DNA of 64,000 bases from Candidatus Abyssobacteria bacterium SURF_5. Its GTDB lineage: Bacteria > Abyssobacteria > SURF-5. The translations under genes and the position numbers were made by a program. The notes below the pieces were generated by a model. The model did no database searches and was not told where the DNA came from. It worked only from the letters and a program-made list of their open reading frames with translations. Shown here in pieces: positions 1 through 8,948 of this stretch. The stretch covers positions 1-64,000 of the forward strand of contig QZKU01000144.1 in assembly GCA_003598085.1 (NCBI GenBank), written 5' to 3'. Numbering within the stretch: the stretch's first letter is position 1; each line of letters opens with the position of its first letter.

Positions 1-217
1 AGAGAGAGCCAGAGAAAATGTAGTGCCTAGAGCTTTTTCTGTCTCTGTAAGTTCTTGATACAAAATAGCTTAATTTTTCAAACTGTCGAAAATGAGTTAA
101 ATCTATCAATGAATTCGCTTTTCGACAAGAGGCTCAAGCTGCCGCTGTCGATCTTAAGGGAACCGCGACATTATTTTATGGGAATTTTGAACAGAAAGGA
201 TAATTGCGGGGGGATTT
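1..217. other. Left-edge noncoding segment
   Basis: A/T-richer sequence than the genes around it, with no convincing coding region. The last bases hold the ribosome binding site (GGGGGGA at about 208-213) of the following phospholipase D-like gene. I see no strong promoter hexamer pair. Confidence 0.5.
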
Positions 218-2458
218 ATGGAATCCAAAATGTCCTCTGCATTCAAAAATGGAAGCTCTCGATCGAAACCGGAAGGTTTATCACAACCTGAATATCGGCG
301 GCATCTTCCCGCTCAAAACAGGATACTGATTGAAAGCAGGAACTGCTGGAGGCTTGCTCATGCCGACCGGTTTGCGTTTCTTATTGATGCCGACGCGTAT
401 TTCGCCGCTTTGTACGAGGCGGTGACGCGAGCCCAACAATGCGTGATGATCGTCGGCTGGGACTTCGACCGCAGGATCAACCTCTTGCGAGATCGACGGA
501 ATGGCGAGTACCCGGTTATCCTTGGCGACCTCTTCATGTCCGTCCTTTCGCGGCGGCCGGAACTGAACATATACATACTCGAGTGGGACTATTCCATCGT
601 CTATATGTTTGAGCGGGAACTCTTTGCCCGCTTCCGTGCCATCCGCAGTCATCCGCGACTGCATTTCCGACTTGACGGAAACCATCCTCTGGGCGGATGC
701 CATCATCAAAAAATCGTCGTGATCGATGACGCCCTCGCCTTTTGCGGCGGAATTGATCTGGCGCAGCAAAGGTGGGATACACGCAGCCACAAACCACACG
801 ACCCGCGGCGGCTCAATCCGCAAGGACAACTGTATCCGCCTTATCATGACGTGCAAGTCGCGGTGGATGGCGCCGCGGCTGCTGCGCTCGGCGAATTGGT
901 TCGCGAGCGTTGGCTCCGCGCAACGAGCCGCCGAATTCCTCCCGCTCAGCCTGCCGCCGCAGATCCATGGCCGCCGGACGTAATTCCCGACATTCGCGAG
1001 GTCGAGGTGGGGATCGCTCGCACCGAACCGGCCTACAGAGGACGAAAAGAAGTCCGCGAAATAGAGACGCTGTACCGCGACTGCATTCTCGCGGCCCGGA
1101 AATACATCTACATAGAAAACCAGTATCTCACTTCGACGGCGGTCGGCGACGCGCTTGCCAAGCGACTCCGCGAGAAAGACGGCCCCGAGATCGTCATTGC
1201 GCTGCCTTACAGAAGAATAGGATGGAGGGAGGAATACACCATGGGCCTCCTTCGCGGCCGCATCGTCCGCGAACTGCAGCGCGAGGATGAATACCATCGG
1301 CTGCGCATATATTATCCCCATGTGGAGGGGCTCGAAAAGGGCTGTAAGAACATCCATTCAAAATTAATGGTGGCCGACGACTCCCTCGTCCGGATCGGCT
1401 CGGCAAACCTCAATAACCGCTCAATGGGCCTCGATACCGAATGCGACCTTGCAATTGAGGCATCAGGCAATCTACAAGTCGAGCGCGCAATCAGGCTGCT
1501 GCGAGATCGTCTCTTCGCGGATCATCTCGGATTAGAGGCGGAAGAAGTGCAGCAAACCATCGAGAGCGAAGGCTCTCTCATTGGCGCGGTCGAAAAGCTG
1601 CGCTTACGCGTAACCGGTTTCTCGGTAAAACCGCTTTCGCCCCACCTCCCGGAGTGGCTGGAAAAGGTGGTTCCCGTCAAACTGCTCCTGGACCCGGAGC
1701 GGGCTTTCTCTCTTGGGAATCCAGTAAGAGCCTTTCTTCCGGACGAGAGCAGGAGGGTGAGTTCGCAATTCCTCGTTGGAACTCTTATAGCGCTCCTTCT
1801 GATATTTTCGATGGCCGGCATTTCCCACTGGACGCTGTCGTCATTCGGACCGCTGAAAGCCGCCCTCGCGCAATCGATGGTTTCGCTTCTTCAGGTCCCG
1901 GCATTATCATCGCTAATCCTTGCCATTTATGTCCTCGGCAGCATGCTTCTCATTCCCATAACATTACTGGTTTTCATATCCGCCCTTTTGTTTGAACCGC
2001 TCCACGGCTTCCTTTACGCTTTTCTCGGATCGCATTTGGCGGCGATGGTCCTTTTTGTTGTGGGACGCTGGGCCGGCTATGACCTTCTCAATAGGTGTGC
2101 AGGGAACCGGCTGGGTCGGCTCAGAGGTCGAATGCAAAGGGGGGACATCAAGGCGGTCTTAGGAGTGCGCTTCTTTCCCGTTGCTCCTTTCACCCTTGTG
2201 AGCCTTGTCGCTGGCGCGTCACGAATCCACTCCCGCGATTTCCTTCTTGGGACCCTCGCGGGAATGACCCCGGGAATCGCCGCCACCGTTTTTTTGGTTC
2301 ATTGGATGAAAATCATATTTCGCGAGCCCGGTTTCGCCAAATACATGCTCATTTTCAATTTGGCGGCGCTGGTTGTGCCGGTTCTCTTGCTGATCATTCA
2401 TTTCCGTATCCATCGCGTGCATGCCGGCAGAAAGACGGATCAAACAAGTCAGGAATGA
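218..2458 (+). CDS. Phospholipase D-like protein fused to a C-terminal VTT (TVP38/TMEM64-type) membrane domain
   Basis: This is a 746-residue protein in two parts. The N-terminal two thirds is a PLD-superfamily enzyme with two HKD motifs: HHQKIVVIDD near residues 160-175 and HSKLMVADD followed by GSANLNNRSM near 378-405. Two motifs make one complete catalytic site for phosphodiester transfer or hydrolysis on phospholipids (cardiolipin-synthase/PLD-type chemistry). From about residue 515 the sequence becomes hydrophobic and contains a VTT (SNARE-associated) domain, recognisable by GVRFFPVAPF and an SRIHSRDFLLGTLAG-like segment. The ATG at 218 is preceded by GGGGGGA. The architecture suggests a membrane-anchored phospholipid-remodelling enzyme; the exact substrate is unknown. 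PLD-VTT fusions are a known arrangement in bacteria. Confidence 0.9.
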   Translation: MESKMSSAFKNGSSRSKPEGLSQPEYRRHLPAQNRILIESRNCWRLAHADRFAFLIDADAYFAALYEAVTRAQQCVMIVGWDFDRRINLLRDRRNGEYPVILGDLFMSVLSRRPELNIYILEWDYSIVYMFERELFARFRAIRSHPRLHFRLDGNHPLGGCHHQKIVVIDDALAFCGGIDLAQQRWDTRSHKPHDPRRLNPQGQLYPPYHDVQVAVDGAAAAALGELVRERWLRATSRRIPPAQPAAADPWPPDVIPDIREVEVGIARTEPAYRGRKEVREIETLYRDCILAARKYIYIENQYLTSTAVGDALAKRLREKDGPEIVIALPYRRIGWREEYTMGLLRGRIVRELQREDEYHRLRIYYPHVEGLEKGCKNIHSKLMVADDSLVRIGSANLNNRSMGLDTECDLAIEASGNLQVERAIRLLRDRLFADHLGLEAEEVQQTIESEGSLIGAVEKLRLRVTGFSVKPLSPHLPEWLEKVVPVKLLLDPERAFSLGNPVRAFLPDESRRVSSQFLVGTLIALLLIFSMAGISHWTLSSFGPLKAALAQSMVSLLQVPALSSLILAIYVLGSMLLIPITLLVFISALLFEPLHGFLYAFLGSHLAAMVLFVVGRWAGYDLLNRCAGNRLGRLRGRMQRGDIKAVLGVRFFPVAPFTLVSLVAGASRIHSRDFLLGTLAGMTPGIAATVFLVHWMKIIFREPGFAKYMLIFNLAALVVPVLLLIIHFRIHRVHAGRKTDQTSQE

Positions 2459-2783
2459 CAAATTTCCGCATCAGTCCCCCGATCAAATTCCCCTTCTTCC
2501 CGAGAAAGCCCTTCGCAAACAAAACCCACCATGATCAGCCTTTTTTGGCTCCCCCTTTTGCCGCACATCAGGCTCCGGATACACCGTGGAACACTTAGGC
2601 GCGCCAGGCTTCCTTATACGACATTCTTCCACAAGTGTCGCGGCTCCGAGCGATGGATAAACCCATTTTAACACCTTCATAGCACAGGAGATGCCTCACT
2701 CGTTCCAAATAAAATTCAATAGAATTTCCGTAAAAAAATGTGCAAACTTTAAATGGACATCGCAACGAAGAGAGGTGTTATCG
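2459..2783. other. Intergenic stretch with no recognised feature
   Basis: About 325 bases between the PLD-VTT gene and the tyrosine-rich protein gene. I find no coding region with a credible start, no clear terminator with a T-tract and no confident promoter. The final bases contain the AGAGAGGTG ribosome binding site of the next gene. Confidence 0.5.
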
Positions 2784-3230
2784 ATGAGAAAAAACTCCCG
2801 GTTTTTCTTTGCAGGGCTGTTAATCGCCGGCTTCCTGTTCGGGGCGGAACTTCCCGCTTTCGCTCAGCCGCATGAACGAGCAGCCACAAGGCTCCACGAA
2901 AAGAAATCCGTCGGCCAGCTTGAATACGAGAGAATGAGAAATATTATTTATGACCGTGATCCCTTTCGCTACGACAGGCCGTATCGAAGATATCCGTATT
3001 ATCATTTTCAACGAAGATTTTATTACGGCCACCCTTACTACGGCTATAGGTATCCCTATGGTTACAAATATCCCTATGCCTATCGGTATCCCTACGGCTA
3101 CCGCTGGCCTTACACCGATCCCTACGACTACTTCGCCGCTCCCGATTATCTTCGGCCGCGGGACTACGGCTATTTTGGGTATCCGCCTCACTACTATCGC
3201 AACTACCGGTATCGGGCATATTGGGATTGA
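2784..3230 (+). CDS. Exported tyrosine/proline/glycine-rich repeat protein
   Basis: The product has 148 residues. The ATG at 2784 follows AGAGAGGTG and opens directly into a signal peptide (basic MRKNSR, hydrophobic core, AFAQ-type cleavage region around residue 28), so longer upstream starts are unlikely. The mature part begins with a charged segment and then turns into imperfect Y-P-Y-G-Y/R repeats (GYRYPYGYKYPYAYRYPYGY) running to the C-terminus. There are no cysteines and no catalytic motif. Such Tyr-rich exported proteins are usually of unknown function; adhesive, surface-coat or cross-linkable matrix roles are possible but are inference. The gene ends within or just before the following membrane-protein gene. 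Confidence 0.7.
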   Translation: MRKNSRFFFAGLLIAGFLFGAELPAFAQPHERAATRLHEKKSVGQLEYERMRNIIYDRDPFRYDRPYRRYPYYHFQRRFYYGHPYYGYRYPYGYKYPYAYRYPYGYRWPYTDPYDYFAAPDYLRPRDYGYFGYPPHYYRNYRYRAYWD

Positions 3231-3295
3231 AAGCTAATGACAAGACGAATAGGTGGTATTTTGAGGACTCATTTGCGAAAGGAAAGGATTCGGCA

Positions 3296-3865
3296 ATGAA
3301 AGGTAAAGAGGCGCTTTCGAATGTCGGGATCGGACTGGTGGGCGGCCTGATCGGCAAAATGCTGATGCAGCCGGTCTCGAACAAACTTTATCGGTGGGAG
3401 CCCGAAGCGGTGCGCCAGCGCGAGATCGACGTCCGCCCCGGACTTCCAGCCGATATTGCAGCCGAAAAGATTCGGCAAAGACTCAATCTCGACCTCTCGC
3501 AGGCGCAGACGCAAAAACTGGGGCGAGTGCTTTTTTATGGCGCCGGCATGGCGTGGGGACCCATTTACACGCTGCTGCGAAATGCGAATTTTCACCCGCT
3601 GGCCGCGGGACTGGTTACCGGAGCCGCAATGTCGGCCGTGGTCGACGAGATAATGACGCCCGGGTTGGACCTGAGCGCGCCTAACCGCGCATATCCCCTG
3701 CTTACACACCTGAGAGGATTTGCCGCCCACCTGGTCTACGGGTTGGCGGTGATGGCGACGGTTGAGATGATAGCAGGATTGGGCAGGACTATCGCCCGAA
3801 GGGCTGAACCCGCTGAGTTCACTTCCCTTATGGGGCGTGAGGAAGCGGCCGTTTCCGCGACCTGA
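3296..3865 (+). CDS. Small membrane protein, DUF1440/YagU-like
   Basis: The chosen ATG at 3296 gives about 189 residues and sits just downstream of a GAAAGGAAAGG-rich ribosome binding site. An in-frame TTG at 3221, overlapping the previous stop, would add 25 residues but lacks a good site. The protein has glycine-rich hydrophobic segments (NVGIGLVGGLIGKMLMQPV near the start; FYGAGMAWGPIYTLL; GLVTGAAMSAVVDEIMTPGL; LVYGLAVMATVEMIAGLG), which suggests three to four membrane spans. The pattern resembles the DUF1440/YagU inner-membrane family. Function is unknown; the family call is tentative. Confidence 0.6.
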   Translation: MKGKEALSNVGIGLVGGLIGKMLMQPVSNKLYRWEPEAVRQREIDVRPGLPADIAAEKIRQRLNLDLSQAQTQKLGRVLFYGAGMAWGPIYTLLRNANFHPLAAGLVTGAAMSAVVDEIMTPGLDLSAPNRAYPLLTHLRGFAAHLVYGLAVMATVEMIAGLGRTIARRAEPAEFTSLMGREEAAVSAT

Positions 3866-4162
3866 GGCAGCCGTTTCCCGCCGTCTCGTAAACGAAGTCC
3901 GGCCGCTCGACAGAATCTACCGGAGCAAGCGTACGCGCCTGCTCAGCAAGTGAATGCCGCCCTTTAATCCCGCTGAAGAAACACTCCATCAATGTGGCTC
4001 TTTCGCCGCACAATGCATCTGGATGCGAACGCCGGCCCAATGGATGTATAATGGCGCTCATGGTGCACGTCTTCGCTTGCCCGTCTATCTCGCTTGAGAG
4101 TTCCCATTGCAAGGAGAAGCGGCGCGCGCTTGTCAATAGTCATTACCCCCGGGAGGGGCCCT

Positions 4163-4972
4163 TTGGACGTTGAACTCTCCCAACGAAGCATACTGGAGTA
4201 CCGCCGTCGCGCCTGGCCGCAGGGGAGCCTGCACACGCTCGATGAGATCGCCGCATTCGTGAAGAGAGCGGGGCTGGTCCTGATTTTCGGTTCCCGTGAA
4301 ATTCCGCTGCCGAAATTGTATGACTGCGCCGATTACAACTCCGACTGGTGGGAATCAAAGGACCTGTTGCAGACAAAGAAGGTGGCATATACCGGACGTG
4401 TGGTGCGGCATAAAGCCACCCTGATCTCGATGGATTTGCTCGCTGCTTTTCTTTCCGTATATCTTCACGGCGGCGGTTATCTCATTTATGAAGAAGAATA
4501 TTACTGGGGGAAATTGAGCGAGCTTGCAAACCGGATTGCAGCATATCTGGATTCACACGGTCCCACACCTGTCGACCAGTTGCGCCAGTCGCTTATGACG
4601 CCCGGCAAGGAAAATACGCGCAAATTCCATGTGGCCCTCTATGAGCTGCAGACAAAATTCAAGACCGTCTCCGTCGGCCTCAAACAAAAGGGATGGGGCG
4701 TGCGCGTGCTTGGATTGTTTATCGATTGGGTTCCGCCCAAGGTCGAGCGCGAGGCCGAGCGCATGCCAAGAGAGAAAGCGCTGCAACTCATCATTGCGCG
4801 AGCGGTCGAGACAGCAGGCGCCGTTCCAGCCTCCCTGCTGCCGCGCCTGTTCGGCTGGAATCCGGAGGAGGCGTCGCAGGCGGTTGAAAACCTGGTGAAA
4901 AATCGAAAAGTACATCGCGCGCGCATGCCAAAGAGGCGAGATGAATGGGTGGTCTTTCCAGACTTGCGTTAA
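4163..4972 (+). CDS. AlkZ-related winged-helix protein
   Basis: The product is about 269 residues from the TTG at 4163, which has a GGGAGGGG site at 4151-4158; a TTG at 4094 would add 23 residues but has no visible site. The N-terminal half (LDEIAAFVKRAGLVLIFG, LPKLYDCA, then a W-rich and K-rich stretch and a Tyr-Gly-Arg segment before HKATLISMDLLAAFLSVY) follows the layout of the AlkZ-related family, distant relatives of the YcaQ/AlkZ DNA glycosylases built from winged helices. The C-terminal half contains two helix-rich segments consistent with further winged-helix domains. The QxQ/QxD catalytic motif of true AlkZ is not seen, so glycosylase activity should not be assumed. Confidence 0.6.
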   Translation: MDVELSQRSILEYRRRAWPQGSLHTLDEIAAFVKRAGLVLIFGSREIPLPKLYDCADYNSDWWESKDLLQTKKVAYTGRVVRHKATLISMDLLAAFLSVYLHGGGYLIYEEEYYWGKLSELANRIAAYLDSHGPTPVDQLRQSLMTPGKENTRKFHVALYELQTKFKTVSVGLKQKGWGVRVLGLFIDWVPPKVEREAERMPREKALQLIIARAVETAGAVPASLLPRLFGWNPEEASQAVENLVKNRKVHRARMPKRRDEWVVFPDLR

Positions 4973-5085
4973 TTCCTTTGAACAGACGGGCATAGTCGCA
5001 CCTGCGATGAAGATCCTAATGAGAATGTGTATTTCCCGAAGGCGCACTTCCATCTCCATTTATCAAGATGCAGTGGAGGCAGAGA

Positions 5086-6222
5086 ATGAGCGGCGTTCAA
5101 GTAAGACGCTACGACATAGATTGGCTTAGGGTGCTGGCCGTGTTACTGCTCATTCCTTTCCACACAGCAATAATCTTCGCTCCCGCAGATTCGCTATCAT
5201 ACATCAAAGACCAAGAGAATCGGGTTCTGAACCAATTCTCGTGGTTTGTGCACCAGTGGCACATGCCGTTGCTTTTCCTCGTTTCGGGAGCAGCCACATG
5301 GTTCTCCCTGAATTCTCGGACGGGCCGACAGTACCTTGGAGAAAGGGTTCAGCGACTCGTCATCCCCCTTGTCTTCGGTACGCTTGCGATTGTTCCGCCG
5401 GCAGTGTACTTTCAGCGCCTGCAGTTCCAGCAATTTCAGGGCTCTTACATTGCTTTCTATCCGCACTTCTTCAACGGCATCTATCCCGAGGGGAATTTTA
5501 TGTGGGGAAGCCTGTGGTTTCTCGCATACCTTTTCGTTTTCTCTTTGATTGTATTGCCGTTGCTTCTCTTTTTCAGGAGAGAGTTCGGAAAACGTCTTAT
5601 ATCAACGGTTGCCTCCCTTTGTGAAAGGCGCGGTGAGATATTTCTCTTCGCCGTTCCACTTGCCGTCATTCAGGCAGCCCTGCGAGCGAGATGGCCCGGC
5701 TTTCAAAATCTTATCGGTGATTGGGCAAACTTCTTCTTCTATATCACCTTCTTTATCTATGGCTATCTCCTGTGCTCCGAACGAAGATTTGAGGAAGCAA
5801 TAGCAAGAAATGGGACCCTTGCCCTTGGGATGGGGGTAGTCTCGTGGCTGTTTATTGGCGGGATATCTTGGATCGGCAAAGAGCCGGTCCCGGGTTACTC
5901 GCCCGAATGGATTCTTTACATGATTCTCTTTGGTTTCAACTCTTGGTTCTGGATAATCGCCATTCTGAGTTTTGGTCAGAGACACCTTGGTTTCACCAAT
6001 AAGGTACTTCAATATGGAACCGAAGCTGCTTTACCCTTCTATATTATCCATCATACTATTATTGTGGTGATCGGATATTATGTGGTGCAATGGAACCTGC
6101 GGGGTATGAGCAAGTTCTTTGTTATCACGACTGCTTCGCTGATCGTGACCATTCTGTTATACGACATATTTGTGAAGCGGGCAAATGTAACGCGATTTCT
6201 CTTCGGGATGAGAGTTGGGTAA
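5086..6222 (+). CDS. Acyltransferase family 3 membrane protein
   Basis: The product is an integral membrane protein of about 378 residues. The ATG at 5086 has GGAGG at 5075-5079. It opens with RRYDIDWLRVLAVLLLIPFHTA, the typical first helix of acyltransferase-3 proteins with the catalytic-type histidine (FH) at its end, followed by WHMPLLFLVSGAA, the second hallmark. About ten hydrophobic segments follow, ending in LPFYIIHHTIIVVIGYYVVQW. Members transfer acyl groups (acetyl, succinyl and others) to carbohydrates or other extracytoplasmic acceptors. The acceptor here cannot be inferred; the gene stands alone ahead of the acyl-CoA operon. Confidence 0.85.
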   Translation: MSGVQVRRYDIDWLRVLAVLLLIPFHTAIIFAPADSLSYIKDQENRVLNQFSWFVHQWHMPLLFLVSGAATWFSLNSRTGRQYLGERVQRLVIPLVFGTLAIVPPAVYFQRLQFQQFQGSYIAFYPHFFNGIYPEGNFMWGSLWFLAYLFVFSLIVLPLLLFFRREFGKRLISTVASLCERRGEIFLFAVPLAVIQAALRARWPGFQNLIGDWANFFFYITFFIYGYLLCSERRFEEAIARNGTLALGMGVVSWLFIGGISWIGKEPVPGYSPEWILYMILFGFNSWFWIIAILSFGQRHLGFTNKVLQYGTEAALPFYIIHHTIIVVIGYYVVQWNLRGMSKFFVITTASLIVTILLYDIFVKRANVTRFLFGMRVG

Positions 6223-6447
6223 AGACAGAGCATGGACATGTGCGCTTTCCCTTATCCAACCTGCATTTTCTGCCGGTCGCAGGTCGGGTCTTGGCCCAAA
6301 TAAAGTCCGATTCTGACAGGCAGACGCCAGTCCTGCGCAGATTGACATTCCTTTCTTTCCTTTGATAATATTGGGCCACGAAGAATTTTCTTTCATTTTC
6401 CATCCCTTGCCCTCGTCGTCTCAGCGAAAGAATCGGGAGTGTGTCAT

Positions 6448-8061
6448 ATGGCAATCGAACTGAATATGATGATCCTCGGCCACGTGATCCAGATGAAGGC
6501 GGAATCGGCGCCCGACAAGAAGTGCCTCATTTTCGAGCGCGGCGAAAAACCGGATGTCCACCTCACCTACGCCGACCTGTGGAAAAACACCAACAAAGTT
6601 GCCGCGCTGCTCCAGGAGCACGGACTCAAAAAGGGCGATAAGTTCGCCGTCATGATGCGCAATCATCCGGAATTTCTTTACGCCATGACGGCGGGCACAT
6701 TAACCGGCGCGATCTCCGTCCCCATCGACCCGCGCACCAAGGGAGAAAAACTCAAGTATTATCTGAATAATTCCGAGGCGAAGCTGGTTCTCATTACCGC
6801 CGACCTCGTGGAGAATCTGAAGCAAATCCTGCCCGATGTGCCTTCCGTCAAAGCTGTGTATGTGAATTACATGCCGTGGGAAAAACTCCCTGCCGATTCG
6901 CCCTACCCCATCCTCAACCAGGTGATGGACGGGCCGGAGAAAATGGTCGGGAATCATATCGAGGACCCCATGCACCCGATGGAGATCATCTACACATCCG
7001 GCACCACCGGCGACCCGAAAGGCGTCGTCTGCGCGAACAACCGCATCGCGCAGTACGCGCTCATGGCCCAAATGGTGTGGAAATATCAGGAGGATGATGT
7101 CCTCTATACCGGGCTCTCGCTTACTCACGGCAACGCGCAGGCGGTAACCCTCATGCCCGGCCTCGTGCTCGAGCGGCTCGTCGTTTTGAGCGAACGCTTC
7201 ACCAAATCGCGCCTGTGGGATATCTGCCGCAAGTTCGGGTGCACCACGTTCTCGCTGCTCGGCGGCATGGCGACTGCGATCTACAGCGAGCCCGCAAAAC
7301 CGAATGACGCCGATAATCCGGTGAAAGTGGTCATCAGCGCGGGCACGCCACGCGCCATCTGGGAAGCGTTCGAGAAGCGCTTCAACGTCCAGATACTCGA
7401 ATGGTATGCGGCCGTCGAAGGCGGATTCGCCTATAAGCCAGTCGGCGAAGGACCGGTCGGCTCATTTGGGAAACCGGTGCCCGGTCTGCTCGAGATGAAG
7501 ATCGTGGACGAAAACGACAACGAGTGCCCGCCTAATGTCATCGGCGAACTCGTTTCGCGTCCCGCCAGCGGCGAGCCGGCCCACGTCGAATATTATAAGA
7601 ATCCGGAAGCCTCGAAAAAGAAGGTGCGCGGCGGCTGGCTGCGCAGCGGCGACATGGCGCACACCGACGAGAACGGCTATTTCTTCTTCGACTACCGCAA
7701 AGGCGGCGGCATCCGCCACAACGGCGATTTCGTGCATCCGGATTATGTGGAGAAAGTCATCGCCGAGCATCCCGACGTGACCGAGGTCGCCGTCTACGGC
7801 GTGCCATCCGCGGGCGGGGCGCCGGGCGAACTGGACGTCGTCGCCGCTATCGTTCCGGTTGACCGGGCGAAATTGAATCTGGGGTCCATTTACGCCAAGT
7901 GTCGGAAAGAACTTGAGACTAATTTCGTGCCCTCGTACCTGCAGGTGCTCGAAGAGATCCCCAAAACGATTTCCGAAAAGCCGCAGGAGCGGTTCCTCAT
8001 AGACCTGTTCGAGAAGCGAAAGGAAGACGTCTATACGGAAGAACGCGCGAAGCGGGGATAG
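6448..8061 (+). CDS. AMP-forming acyl-CoA synthetase, crotonobetaine/carnitine-CoA ligase-like
   Basis: The product is about 537 residues, with its ATG at 6448 behind GGGAG at 6433-6437. It shows the ANL-superfamily landmarks in order: the phosphate loop YTSGTTGDPKGV near residue 180, an adenine-binding region around WYAAVEGG, the hinge segment WLRSGDMAHTDENGYFFF near 396, and a C-terminal lysine region (SEKPQERF) in place of the usual GKxxR. The protein activates a carboxylic acid to its acyl-CoA through an acyl-AMP intermediate. Overall similarity is to CaiC-type ligases. It heads a plus-strand run with a dehydratase-type protein, an amidohydrolase and a second ligase, so it probably activates the substrate of that pathway. 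Confidence 0.87.
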   Translation: MAIELNMMILGHVIQMKAESAPDKKCLIFERGEKPDVHLTYADLWKNTNKVAALLQEHGLKKGDKFAVMMRNHPEFLYAMTAGTLTGAISVPIDPRTKGEKLKYYLNNSEAKLVLITADLVENLKQILPDVPSVKAVYVNYMPWEKLPADSPYPILNQVMDGPEKMVGNHIEDPMHPMEIIYTSGTTGDPKGVVCANNRIAQYALMAQMVWKYQEDDVLYTGLSLTHGNAQAVTLMPGLVLERLVVLSERFTKSRLWDICRKFGCTTFSLLGGMATAIYSEPAKPNDADNPVKVVISAGTPRAIWEAFEKRFNVQILEWYAAVEGGFAYKPVGEGPVGSFGKPVPGLLEMKIVDENDNECPPNVIGELVSRPASGEPAHVEYYKNPEASKKKVRGGWLRSGDMAHTDENGYFFFDYRKGGGIRHNGDFVHPDYVEKVIAEHPDVTEVAVYGVPSAGGAPGELDVVAAIVPVDRAKLNLGSIYAKCRKELETNFVPSYLQVLEEIPKTISEKPQERFLIDLFEKRKEDVYTEERAKRG

Positions 8062-8175
8062 AAACAGATTATGAAAACCGGCATCAGGCCCGGCGCCGGC
8101 CTCTGTCATGGATAGCATATTATGAAGTAAGGTGAACATCATTTCAAAAGAGCAAGAGTCATTTTGCATTAATAG

Positions 8176-8541
8176 ATGGAACTAGACATGTCAATTACCG
8201 TTCAACAAACCGGGGAACTGATCTCGGAAGAAATCATTAGGGCTGTCGTTCAGAAAATTGCCGAAAATTTCTTTCCGGATAAAATCATAATCTTTGGCTC
8301 CTACGCCTCTGGCAACCCGACTCCCGATAGCGACCTGGACTTGATGGTAATCATGCAGACAGACCTTCCACGCCATAAACGAGCTGTCCCTCTTCGTCTT
8401 CTTTTCCGCCCCACTCCATGTGCCATGGATATCCTTGTCTTCACACCGGAAGAAGTATCGTACTGGAACGGCGTGACCAATCATATCATCACAGAAGTGT
8501 TTGCTTCCGGAAAGGTCGTCTATGAACGACAAAAAGCGTGA
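8176..8541 (+). CDS. MNT-type nucleotidyltransferase domain protein
   Basis: The product is 121 residues if started at the ATG at 8176; an ATG at 8188 is equally possible and neither has a strong ribosome binding site. The protein carries the minimal nucleotidyltransferase signature FGSYASGNPTPDSDLDLMV, with GS plus two metal-binding aspartates. Its last 20 bases overlap the following HEPN-domain gene, the usual arrangement of HEPN/MNT pairs. In characterised pairs the MNT protein is the antitoxin that AMPylates the HEPN toxin. Whether this pair works as toxin-antitoxin is inference. Confidence 0.88.
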   Translation: MELDMSITVQQTGELISEEIIRAVVQKIAENFFPDKIIIFGSYASGNPTPDSDLDLMVIMQTDLPRHKRAVPLRLLFRPTPCAMDILVFTPEEVSYWNGVTNHIITEVFASGKVVYERQKA

Positions 8542-8914
8542 CTTAGCAAAAGCCTGGCTCAAAAAGGCCCAAAATGATCTCGTTACGGCCAGCCAAACGC
8601 TCTTGCTTCCCGATGGGCCTACCGATACCGTCTGTTTCCATGCTCAGCAGGCCGTCGAGAAGGCACTCAAGGCGATGCTGGTTTACCAGAATGTAGCCTT
8701 TCCCAAAATACATGACTCGCTCAAGTTGCTCGATTTGGTTCTTCCTTCTGCGCCGGATTTGGAAAAGTATCGCCAACGCTTTGCCGAGGTCTCCGGCTAT
8801 GCGATTGAAGTGAGATATCCGAGCGACCTGGTCGAGCCGACCCGGGAAGAAGCGCTTCAAGCCTTCAAGTTTGCTGAAGAAGTGGTTCAGAAAATAGCCG
8901 CGCGCCTGATCTGA
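8522..8914 (+). CDS. HEPN domain protein
   Basis: The product is about 130 residues from the ATG at 8522, inside the end of the MNT gene. It contains the HEPN (PF05168-type) pattern: AKAWLKKAQNDL at the N-terminus, CFHAQQAVEKALKAML near residue 40, HDSLKLLDL, and a C-terminal ARYP-like segment (EVRYPSDL). I do not see the R-x4-6-H ribonuclease motif of toxin HEPNs, so nuclease activity is doubtful. It pairs with the MNT protein by gene overlap. The pair sits inside a metabolic gene run and may have been inserted there. Confidence 0.87.
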   Translation: MNDKKRDLAKAWLKKAQNDLVTASQTLLLPDGPTDTVCFHAQQAVEKALKAMLVYQNVAFPKIHDSLKLLDLVLPSAPDLEKYRQRFAEVSGYAIEVRYPSDLVEPTREEALQAFKFAEEVVQKIAARLI

Positions 8915-8948
8915 AAACCCACGGCTCCTGCCGTTGGAAGGATAATCC

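Noticed and set aside
281-1357. Long open frame antisense to the phospholipase D gene
   Set aside because: It mirrors the codon structure of the plus-strand gene and has no recognisable domain; the plus strand carries both HKD motifs.
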